Assembly: GCA_016190205.1 (NCBI GenBank) | Contig: JACPQZ010000004.1 | Coordinates: 1-19,651 of the forward strand | Source: Candidatus Omnitrophota bacterium | GTDB lineage: Bacteria > Omnitrophota > JACPQZ01 | Direction of reading: 5' to 3' | Length of the DNA stretch: 19,651 nucleotides | Shown here: positions 1 to 6,031 of the stretch, piece by piece | How the letters are laid out: every line of letters begins with the position of its first letter | How positions within the stretch are numbered: position 1 is the first letter of the stretch | Made by a program: the position numbers and the translations under genes | The notes under the pieces: generated by a model | The model's database searches: none | What the model saw: the letters and a program-made list of their open reading frames with translations, nothing else | Told to the model about the DNA's origin: nothing

Positions 1-70
1 CGGGCCGAGTTCAGCCGTTCCCCGAGCCGGCCAGGAGAACACCGACCCCCCGTAGCTCCCCGGCGCACTG
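1..70 (-). ncRNA. Possible 5' part of an SRP RNA (Alu-type domain), cut by the window edge
   Basis: Downstream of the last secretin, the minus strand carries GAGCTA, then CGGGGGGTCGG, then TGTTCTCCTGG, and finally GGCTGAACTCGG. This order recalls the Alu-domain start of the long SRP RNAs of Bacillus and archaea (GTGCTA, GGGGAGG, CGGTGCCCTG, GGCCGAA). The segment GGGGAG can pair with CTCC about 20 bases later. The diagnostic GGAAGGAAGCAGCC loop would lie outside the window, so this rests on remembered similarity only. It could simply be intergenic DNA or the start of another gene. Confidence 0.3.
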
Positions 71-136
71 CAAGGTTCCGGGAGCGAAGGGGGGGAAAAC
101 AGACGGCGGCCCAAGGGGACGAGACGGGCATTTCAT

Positions 137-2077
137 TTATTGAAACGCGATGGCAATGGTGAAGGTCTCTTGGTCGGCAGGCATGTCATCGGCAAAGGGC
201 GGGAAGGGCGAGGAACCTTTCACGCTCTGGATGACCAGGGGATCCAGAAGCTCGTTGCGCCGGGTCTGAATGTAGGGCTCGCCCACGAGGTAGCCGTCGC
301 GGGACAGGACGAATGAAACGCGCACCTCGCCCGCGCGGTGCGCCTGCGGCAGGAGGTGGGACAGGGCGTCCAGGATTCGGCGCCTTAGGAAATCTTCATA
401 GCGGAAGTGCGCCGCCTGAACGCTGTCAGCCTTCTCCTCTTTCATTTCCACAGGCGGCTCCGGAGCTTGTGCGGCCTCTGGTACGGCGCCATACACGCTC
501 CTCGCCATAAGTTCCTCTCTCTCCTTGGGGCCGACCCCGGACCCTTCATAGGAAAAAAACTCCTCTTCTCCCGTCACGATATGGGGAGTCACAAAAATGA
601 CGAGCTCGCTCTTGTCGATCTCCCTGTCTTCGGACCTGAAAAGGCCTCCCACAAATGGAAGTCCCCCCAGAAACGGCACCTCCTCCATGTCCACGTTTTC
701 GGTATCCTTGATGAGGCCCCCGATGATGACCGTATGCCCGTCCTTGACCACCACCGTGGTTTCGGCCTCCGACGTCGCAATGATGGGGACGGTAGTCCTA
801 GCCGTCTGCTGGGCAGTGGTGTTGGAGGTCGTATTGGTCGCCCCGATGACCAGCGTGCGCGCGACAGAGCTCACCTCGGGCTTGATCTTGATGGTCACAA
901 AACCATCCCGGTTTACGGTGGGCGTCACCCCGAGCTTGGTGCCCACCTCGACGAACTGCACTTCATCGGAGGTATTGGAGCCCCCCGAAGAGACCACCGT
1001 CTGCTGGGTCACGAAGGCCTCGTCCGCGCCGATCAAGATGCGCGCCTCCTGATTGTTGGCCACGAGGAGCCGGGGGCTCGAGAGCGTGTTCGTCTGGCCA
1101 AACGTCTTGAGGGCCTCTACCACGGTTGTCACATCTCCCCGCGCGAATGAGAGCGTGCTTAAACCGCCGGAACCGGCGTTAAAATCCAAATCCGCATCAA
1201 AAAAGGGAAGGGTCGGTGCGAACTTACTCTGAAGGGCTTGCGCAAACACATTCCAGTCTATCCCGAAGGCATAGTCGTCCGAGAGGGTGATCTCGATGAT
1301 CTTGGCCTCGATCAAGACCTCCGCCGTCTTCTCATCAAATTCCTCGACGAGCTTCGAGATGGTCGGAAAGCGTTCCGGAAGATCGGTCACGGCGATCTTA
1401 TTGGTGCGCTCATCACTCTTGATCTTCCCGATATTTTCGGTCAAGACCTTCTCCACTTCTGGCACGATGTCCTCCACCTTGCCATAACTTAACTTGTACA
1501 CGTGCGTCTCGGTGGGGACATCCATCTTTTCTACCATGCCCTTCATCTGCTCAATCCGGTCGGGGATATCGATGAGGACGACGGTGCTCGAACGCGGGTC
1601 CGTGATGACCTTCCCGATCTTGGTCTTCGCCTGATTGAGGGCTGTGGCGATATCGGTTACGTTCGCGTGTTGAACCTCGACGAGTTCCGCCCGGGTCTTG
1701 TCCTGAAACCGGTCGCCGTACAAAAGCTCGTAATCGCGGTCCGTCATCACCTTGATGATGTCATTCTTGATCTCGTAGGCCAGGTTATTGGTTTCCAGGA
1801 TGATGACAAACGCGTCCCAGGGGTCGACCTCTTTTAAAAAAAGGGTCACCCGCCCGCGCACATTGGCGCCCGCCACGATATTGAGGCCGCTCTTGATGGA
1901 CAAAAGCCGGAGGACGTCTAAGATATCCATGCCCTTGAGCTCCAGAGAGAGCTTCCCCGGCTGGCCGGGGGCCTCGTGAATCGCGTCGGCGCCTTCCTGA
2001 CCTGCGAGGGGGGCAATCCATGCTGAAGCGAGGACGCAGGCCCCCACGAATACCCTTCCCAATCTCCCCGGTCTCAT
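137..2077 (-). CDS. gspD: Type II secretion-type secretin with a fused C-terminal TonB-like domain
   Basis: Outer-membrane channel subunit of 646 aa. A hydrophobic signal segment spans about residues 8-26. A secretin/TonB short N-terminal (STN/N0) domain follows at about 45-112, then an N1 ring domain at 133-188, an N2 domain at 193-250 and the secretin barrel at 253-502. The barrel has the family signature VPFLGGLPFVGGLF at 467-480 and ends ELVIFVTPHIV. A Pro/Glu-rich linker at about 505-555 leads to a region (560-646) that reads like a TonB C-terminal domain: GEVRVSFVLSRDG, then LLDPLVIQSV, PFPPF and TFTIAIAF. This fusion is unusual. No AMIN peptidoglycan-binding domain is seen. GGGAGGG lies five bases before the ATG and overlaps the gspC-like stop. 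It is the last gene of the merR-exeA-gspC-gspD operon. I infer the T2SS label from that company; a second T4P secretin is the alternative. Confidence 0.9.
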   Translation of the reverse strand: MRPGRLGRVFVGACVLASAWIAPLAGQEGADAIHEAPGQPGKLSLELKGMDILDVLRLLSIKSGLNIVAGANVRGRVTLFLKEVDPWDAFVIILETNNLAYEIKNDIIKVMTDRDYELLYGDRFQDKTRAELVEVQHANVTDIATALNQAKTKIGKVITDPRSSTVVLIDIPDRIEQMKGMVEKMDVPTETHVYKLSYGKVEDIVPEVEKVLTENIGKIKSDERTNKIAVTDLPERFPTISKLVEEFDEKTAEVLIEAKIIEITLSDDYAFGIDWNVFAQALQSKFAPTLPFFDADLDFNAGSGGLSTLSFARGDVTTVVEALKTFGQTNTLSSPRLLVANNQEARILIGADEAFVTQQTVVSSGGSNTSDEVQFVEVGTKLGVTPTVNRDGFVTIKIKPEVSSVARTLVIGATNTTSNTTAQQTARTTVPIIATSEAETTVVVKDGHTVIIGGLIKDTENVDMEEVPFLGGLPFVGGLFRSEDREIDKSELVIFVTPHIVTGEEEFFSYEGSGVGPKEREELMARSVYGAVPEAAQAPEPPVEMKEEKADSVQAAHFRYEDFLRRRILDALSHLLPQAHRAGEVRVSFVLSRDGYLVGEPYIQTRRNELLDPLVIQSVKGSSPFPPFADDMPADQETFTIAIAFQ

Positions 2078-2088
2078 GCTTACCCTCC

Positions 2089-2733
2089 CTAAAATCTCAA
2101 ATCCATCTGCTCACCATCATACTCGAGGGTCACAACCCCCGGCCGGACACGGCTGATCCTGATCTCCCCCAGAAGATCGCCCTCATGCAAAAAGTAAGTC
2201 TGTTGGCTCTTCCGGTCCTGTATCATCGCAAGAGGAGGCGGGCCCTCTTCCACCCCCATGAGCGCGAGCGGCGCGGCGAGATCTTTGAGAAACACGCTTT
2301 TTTCAGGTTTTTCCGGGATGTCCTCATCCGGCACAGCAGGCTTAAAGAGCGCGCGCCCTTCCAGGGCGCGCACAAGCTCGCCCGCGCGCGAACCTTGGGG
2401 TGATGGCAGGACCGGGACCGGCGTTTCGCCCTGAAGCGCCTTGACCCGCTCCGAGAGTTTAAACGGCGCGGCTTCCTTTATCGCGATTTCATAAAAAGCC
2501 CATCCCGTTGCGGCCACAAACACAGCGATCAAGGCCTGGTTGAGCCACCCCGCACGCCTGCTTCGAAGCGCCCCCGCCTTGTGAGAGAGTATGTCGAATT
2601 TGAGATCCGACGTCTTTTTCACATCCAGCGCTTTCCCCTCTCCTGCCGGCCGCATCCCGGCGGACTTTTCTTTTCCTTCTTCGCCGCGGATAAGCCGCAG
2701 GAGACGCTCCTCGGGAGTCGGGTTAGAGGGCAT
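2089..2733 (-). CDS. gspC: GspC-like inner-membrane protein with HR domain
   Basis: A bitopic protein of 214 aa. A charged cytoplasmic N-terminus of about 60 residues precedes one membrane segment at 63-83, a Pro-rich periplasmic linker, and a C-terminal domain at about 150-214. That domain (LALMGVEEGPPPLAMI, then FLHEGDLLG, then VVTLEYDGEQMDL) matches the homology-region domain of GspC/PilP proteins, which docks on the secretin N0 domain. No PDZ domain follows, so it is a short form. It starts in an 11-base overlap with the end of the ExeA-like gene and stops 11 bases before the secretin gene, which fits a clamp between inner membrane and secretin. GspB, the partner of GspA/ExeA, is an alternative family label with the same architecture. 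Confidence 0.75.
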   Translation of the reverse strand: MPSNPTPEERLLRLIRGEEGKEKSAGMRPAGEGKALDVKKTSDLKFDILSHKAGALRSRRAGWLNQALIAVFVAATGWAFYEIAIKEAAPFKLSERVKALQGETPVPVLPSPQGSRAGELVRALEGRALFKPAVPDEDIPEKPEKSVFLKDLAAPLALMGVEEGPPPLAMIQDRKSQQTYFLHEGDLLGEIRISRVRPGVVTLEYDGEQMDLRF

Positions 2734-3550
2734 GAACAGGCTCTTCCCTGCGAACCAACTCGGAGATCATCTGGCTGTCAACGATCCTTTCCGCCGTCAT
2801 CACAAGCTGCTCCAGCGCGTTGTGGCAGATGAGGGCAATCCGCCTCGGGTACCCTTGCGTGACCTCGTATATCTTTTTGACGGCCTCATCCGTGAAGAAA
2901 AGCGTCGAGCTCGACCAGCCCGCCTTGCGCAATCTAAATTCTATAAGCTCACGCGTCTCCTGGAGATTCAGGGGGTTGATGATGTACTTGAGATTGATGC
3001 GATCTGTGAAATTCCGGATTCTTTGGACCTTCGGCAAAAGTTCCATTTGCCCAAAGATCACGAGCTGGAGGAGCTTATACTCATTCGTCTCGAAATTGAG
3101 AAGTATCCTTAAAATCTCCAGGATGTTCGGCGAGAGCTTTTGCCCCTCATCGATCAGAAGGACTACAGTCTTATCCTCCTCCACCCCTTTCTGAAACAGA
3201 AATTTTTCGATCGCTTCCTTATAGTCCAGCGTGGACCGGAACAAAGGCTCCGCGTTCAGGAGTTTTGTCACTAGATGCAGAAATTGATACTCGGACTTAA
3301 AATCTGGGTCCAGCAGGATGTGAAAAAGGTACTTTCCGTCGCCTGAAAACGCATTGACGAGACAGCGGGCTAACGTAGTCTTTCCCGTCCCCACATCACC
3401 CAATATAACTGAAAGCCCCCGCCGTAACCGGATGGCAATTTCGAGCCTTTGGAGCGCTTGATTATGCGCCATGGACTTATAAAAGAAAGAGGGATCCGGA
3501 CTCGTGGAGAACGGCTCCCTTGAAAGCCCCAGGTTTAGAAAATAACTCAC
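2723..3550 (-). CDS. exeA: ExeA/GspA-type AAA ATPase
   Basis: A 275-aa AAA ATPase with Walker A GDVGTGKTT at 51-59 and Walker B LLIDEG at 131-136. The opening YFLNLGLSREPFSTSPDP and the motif GQKLSPNILEILRILLNFE are characteristic of the ExeA/GspA family. In Aeromonas ExeA, with ExeB, helps place the secretin through peptidoglycan. Here there is no membrane segment and no C-terminal peptidoglycan-binding domain, so only the ATPase half is present, about half the length of Aeromonas ExeA. The start is GTG, overlapping the merR stop as GTGA, so the two are translationally coupled. Its place directly before gspC and gspD supports a role in secretin assembly. MSHA MshM-like or transposase-helper (TniB/IstB-like) ATPases are the main relatives to exclude. 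Confidence 0.8.
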   Translation of the reverse strand: MSYFLNLGLSREPFSTSPDPSFFYKSMAHNQALQRLEIAIRLRRGLSVILGDVGTGKTTLARCLVNAFSGDGKYLFHILLDPDFKSEYQFLHLVTKLLNAEPLFRSTLDYKEAIEKFLFQKGVEEDKTVVLLIDEGQKLSPNILEILRILLNFETNEYKLLQLVIFGQMELLPKVQRIRNFTDRINLKYIINPLNLQETRELIEFRLRKAGWSSSTLFFTDEAVKKIYEVTQGYPRRIALICHNALEQLVMTAERIVDSQMISELVRREEPVHAL

Positions 3551-3777
3551 GCTTCCACCAGAAGTTTCTTTCTAATCTCTCCTAAGGAAAGCCGCTCTTT
3601 GCGAAGGGCCCTAACCTTCTCAAGGCGCTTCACGGACGACTCGTCGAAATATCTAAAATTTGTGTACGGACTTCTTCCAATTTCCTTGATCAGCCCAAGT
3701 TTGTAGTAAAACTTGATGGTGTAAATTGAACACCCAGTCTTACGCGACAAATCCTTAATTAAATAAATATCCTGCAT
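3547..3777 (-). CDS. Small MerR-family DNA-binding protein
   Basis: A 76-aa protein that is essentially only the MerR winged-helix domain. It has an N-terminal helix-turn-helix (IKDLSRKTGCSIYTIKFYYKLGLI, given here by its ends: I7 to about I30), a wing with NFRYFDESSVKRL at 40-52, and helices ending in LSLGEIRKKLL. There is no long dimerisation helix or effector domain. The ATG directly abuts a 38-base nested palindrome at 3778-3815, so autoregulation is likely. No clear Shine-Dalgarno site is visible; AGAGAG lies very close to the start. It heads the operon merR-exeA-gspC-gspD and overlaps exeA by four bases. I infer that it controls that operon; no inducer can be deduced. Confidence 0.8.
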   Translation of the reverse strand: MQDIYLIKDLSRKTGCSIYTIKFYYKLGLIKEIGRSPYTNFRYFDESSVKRLEKVRALRKERLSLGEIRKKLLVEA

Positions 3778-3815
3778 ACTCTCTGACCAGATAGTGAACT
3801 ATCTATCCAGAGAGT
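3778..3815. promoter_or_regulatory. Nested palindrome, probable MerR-type operator
   Basis: Outer arms ACTCTCTG (3778-3785) and CAGAGAGT (3808-3815) pair perfectly. Inner arms GATAGT (3790-3795) and ACTATC (3798-3803) are perfectly symmetric about the same centre. The spacers are four bases on each side and the core is two bases. It ends one base from the merR start codon and would cover the promoter -10 region and the ribosome site. Binding by the MerR protein encoded next to it is inferred. Confidence 0.55.
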
Positions 3816-3824
3816 AAACCAAAT

Positions 3825-3851
3825 AAAAAAAATGTCAACAAAAATTGACAT
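3825..3851 (-). terminator. Probable intrinsic terminator after pilT
   Basis: On the minus strand, 23 bases after the pilT stop, ATGTCAA and TTGACAT form a 7-bp stem with a 6-base loop (3832-3851), followed directly by a run of about eight T. The stem is AT-rich and therefore weak. One arm also reads as a perfect TTGACA -35 hexamer (3833-3838), so the site may instead or also serve the merR promoter, although no good -10 lies at the right distance. Confidence 0.45.
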
Positions 3852-3873
3852 CTCATTGCGTCATGCAGGCTAT

Positions 3874-4959
3874 TTAACGAGTTGCCGCGTGGGAAGTCCC
3901 GGTCCGGTGAGAAAGCTGCCTCAACTCATCCACATCCAAGGTGTGCTTCACAGCCTCCTCCCACCCTATCAGGCCATCATGATAGAGGCGAGCAAGAGAT
4001 TGATTCATGCTGCAGGTTCCGAATTTCTGCTCCATTTGGATAAGGGTACGCATTTGCGCCAAGTCGTTGTCACGGATAAGGTTTTGAATCGCCGGAACGA
4101 CGCGCATGGTCTCGCACGCAAGCACCCTTCCAAAACCATTTTTCTTGGGGATGAGCTTTTGAACGATCACAGCCCCCAAGACCAGAGAAAGCTGCACCCG
4201 GATCTGCTCCTGCTGGTCTGCGGGAAATACATCGATGACCCGGCTTATGGCATGCGTCGCATCCGTCGTATGCAGGGTGGCTATGATAAGGTGGCCCGTC
4301 TCGGCGAGGGTAAGCGCGGCGCGGATGGTTTCCAGATCTCTCATCTCCCCGATCATAATGATATTGGGATCCTGACGCATGACGCGCCTCAAGGCCTCCG
4401 GAAAGCTCAAACAATCAGAGCCGATTTCCCTTTGAGAAATCGTGCACTGGGCGTGCCGGTGGAGGTATTCGATGGGGTCTTCGATCGTCACGATGCGCGC
4501 CTTGCGGGTCCTATTGATGTGGTCAATCATGGCGGCCAGGGTTGTGGATTTTCCGCTTCCCGCAACCCCGGTCACGAGCACGAGCCCGCTGGGGCGCTCC
4601 GCAAACTCTTTGGCGATAGCCGGAAGCCCGAGGCTATCCAGGGAGGGGATCTTGTCCGGAATCATCCTCACCGCCGCCGCCACGGAGCCCCGCTCATAAA
4701 AAACATTGATTCTGAAACGGCCAAGTCCGGCAAGGCCGAAAGAGCAGTCCAACTCCTTTTCCTTCTCAAACTGCTCAATCTGTTTAGGGGTCAGAAAACT
4801 AAAGGCGACTTGCTTGCTATCCTCGGGTTTGAGTGCTTCGCCCGGGCTCGCCGTAAGCTCCCCGTCAATACGCATCTGGGGGGGTAAGCCCACCACGATG
4901 TGCATGTCCGAGGCCCGGCGCTCGACCATGTAGCGAAGCAGGCGTTCGGTTTCGATCAT
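3874..4959 (-). CDS. pilT: Type IV pilus retraction ATPase PilT
   Basis: A 361-aa hexameric ATPase that depolymerises pili at the inner membrane. Key motifs are Walker A GVAGSGKST at 131-139, Asp box EDPIEY at 160-165, Walker B IIMIGEMRD at 200-208 and His box GHLIIATLHTTDA at 222-234. Two PilT hallmarks follow: AIQNLIRDN (290-298, compare AIRNLIRE) and GTCSMNQSL (314-322, compare GMQTFDQSL). The opening ASDMHIVVGLPPQMRIDG is typical of PilT. Length is normal and there is no zinc tetracysteine motif, unlike the PilB homologue in this window. The ATG overlaps the stop of the upstream pilin gene as ATGA. It closes the pilA operon. PilU is an alternative, but the motifs favour PilT. Confidence 0.93.
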   Translation of the reverse strand: MIETERLLRYMVERRASDMHIVVGLPPQMRIDGELTASPGEALKPEDSKQVAFSFLTPKQIEQFEKEKELDCSFGLAGLGRFRINVFYERGSVAAAVRMIPDKIPSLDSLGLPAIAKEFAERPSGLVLVTGVAGSGKSTTLAAMIDHINRTRKARIVTIEDPIEYLHRHAQCTISQREIGSDCLSFPEALRRVMRQDPNIIMIGEMRDLETIRAALTLAETGHLIIATLHTTDATHAISRVIDVFPADQQEQIRVQLSLVLGAVIVQKLIPKKNGFGRVLACETMRVVPAIQNLIRDNDLAQMRTLIQMEQKFGTCSMNQSLARLYHDGLIGWEEAVKHTLDVDELRQLSHRTGTSHAATR

Positions 4960-5360
4960 GGCTCTGTTATAGCACCCGAGTCAAAATTGATGCGCCGCTC
5001 CCAGATATCACTTAGAGAGCGCGCTTCAGCGCCGGTAGGCGGAGTCCCGCCAGTAAAAAGGTAGTAAAAACGATGGCCATTCGCCCGGGCATTAGCGTTA
5101 CTTGTGCTTATGCCCGCCATGTCCAGGTAGTCGTCCAACGCATCCCAATCGGCTGTGTAACTATTGCTCCCATCCCGAAAAAAGAAAAAGCGTTCTGCAC
5201 TGCGGATGGCTTGGAGATTCACCTCGGCCCGGCGGAATTCTTCGCGTTGCATGATCCCCTGGTAACCGGGCAGTGCAATCGTAACAAGAATTCCCACTAT
5301 AACAATAACAACAATCAGTTCAATGAGAGTAACTCCCCGCACGCCCCTCCCCTTTGACAT
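4956..5360 (-). CDS. Second type IV pilin-like protein
   Basis: A prepilin of 134 aa from the chosen start. The leader MSKGRGVRG precedes the cleavage site and the mature N-terminus VTLIELIVVIVIVGIL, with Glu5 present. An in-frame ATG at 5390 would add ten residues (MDMLKRWVLP). I prefer 5360 because AAAAGGTGGG lies just upstream and the leader is then of usual length. The mature protein has a run of four phenylalanines at 49-52, followed by SNSYTADWDALDDYLDMAG, a helix-to-sheet transition like that of PilE/GspG-type pilins. It lies between the major pilin and pilT, overlapping the latter by four bases. It may be a minor or alternative pilin; which one dominates the fibre cannot be told from sequence. 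Confidence 0.85.
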   Translation of the reverse strand: MSKGRGVRGVTLIELIVVIVIVGILVTIALPGYQGIMQREEFRRAEVNLQAIRSAERFFFFRDGSNSYTADWDALDDYLDMAGISTSNANARANGHRFYYLFTGGTPPTGAEARSLSDIWERRINFDSGAITEP

Positions 5361-5394
5361 CGGTAAGACCCACCTTTTAAGCATGTCCAATGCA

Positions 5395-5429
5395 CTAGTG
5401 CCGTTCTGACGAATTCAGAACGGCACTAG
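5395..5429 (-). repeat. Perfect 15-bp inverted repeat between the two pilin genes
   Basis: CTAGTGCCGTTCTGA and TCAGAACGGCACTAG form a perfect 15-bp stem around a 5-base loop. It begins 30 bases after the pilA stop. On the minus strand no T-run follows, so it is not a standard terminator for pilA. It could be a 3' stabilising or processing hairpin, or an attenuator that makes pilA message more abundant than that of the downstream pilin and pilT. On the plus strand the stem is followed by an A-rich stretch. Confidence 0.7.
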
Positions 5430-5459
5430 AGTTTAAAAAACGCGTCCTGTTACGAATGT

Positions 5460-5855
5460 TTAGTATTTTGTCTTCCAGGCACCCGCAACAGTTCCACTTT
5501 GGGTGAGCGTAATAGCGTCATTGTCCGCTGGCCCGCCGTTACGTAGTGCTTGAATTGTAAAAGAGCCGCCGGCTGTAACAGCACCCACTGTGTATGTATC
5601 CCAGTCTTTATCACTAACCTGCACACGGTATTGTGCATTGGTCCCGGCAGTGGTAAGTGTTGCCCCGGTTGCACCCCCCTCCAATATAGCTGCCATCACA
5701 GCGCTGCGTATGGCGCCCATATTGGCAAGGGCTTCCGCACCGCGCGCCTTCTCCGTAAAATTCCCGAACTGCGGAATCGCCACGGTAGCAAGAATACCAA
5801 TGATTATCACCACGATCAGAAGCTCCAAAAGCGTAAAACCCTTATGACCTCTCAT
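5460..5855 (-). CDS. pilA: Major type IV pilin
   Basis: A 131-aa prepilin with a 6-residue leader MRGHKG followed by FTLLELLIVVIIIGILATVAIP, the classic methylated-Phe1/Glu5 hydrophobic helix. The soluble domain is Gly/Ala/Thr-rich (GGATGATLTTAGTNAQ, then DWDTYTVGAVTAGG) and has no cysteine, so there is no disulfide D-loop as in Neisseria or Pseudomonas pilins. The last residues are WKTKY. A good GGAGG (5863-5867) lies seven bases before the ATG. A long AT-rich leader and a near-consensus sigma70 promoter precede it, the strongest promoter in the window, as expected for a major structural subunit. It is first in an operon with a second pilin and pilT. The T2SS major pseudopilin GspG is less likely because of the pilT neighbour. 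Confidence 0.88.
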   Translation of the reverse strand: MRGHKGFTLLELLIVVIIIGILATVAIPQFGNFTEKARGAEALANMGAIRSAVMAAILEGGATGATLTTAGTNAQYRVQVSDKDWDTYTVGAVTAGGSFTIQALRNGGPADNDAITLTQSGTVAGAWKTKY

Positions 5856-5957
5856 CTGAATGCCTCCATGTTCCCTTTTGGATTATGTGCAAACAATCTG
5901 CTTATGAACTGTCAATATTTGTGTGCTTGTTTATATATATGGTTAATATCACGTAAA

Positions 5958-5985
5958 ATAATACCATACTATATAAAATTGTCAA
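5958..5985 (-). promoter_or_regulatory. Sigma70-type promoter of pilA
   Basis: On the minus strand a perfect -35 TTGACA (5980-5985) is followed after 16 bases by -10 TATTAT (5958-5963). It lies in an AT-rich island (about 5870-6000). Predicted transcription would start near 5951, giving a leader of about 95 bases before pilA. An AACCGGTT palindrome at 6002-6009 lies upstream of the -35 and could be a regulator site. Confidence 0.6.
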
Positions 5986-6031
5986 ATATTATTATTTTCC
6001 TAACCGGTTGCGTTATATCCAGTTACGTCTT

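Noticed and set aside
2-136. Open minus-strand frame starting at an ATG directly after the second secretin's stop and running off the window edge
   Set aside because: Its translation is rich in Pro, Ser and Gly with no recognisable motif, and two minus-strand frames are open here, as expected in GC-rich DNA. Too short to support.
407-1150. Long plus-strand open frame opposite the second secretin gene
   Set aside because: Antisense shadow in GC-rich DNA; the translation has no domain pattern while the minus strand encodes a clear secretin.
3832-4887. 351-codon plus-strand open frame opposite pilT
   Set aside because: Shadow of pilT codon usage; rich in His, Arg and Gly with no family motif.
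5910-5915. Second TTGACA hexamer upstream of pilA as an extra promoter
   Set aside because: No acceptable -10 at 16-18 bases; the nearest TATAAT-like hexamer is more than 20 bases away.
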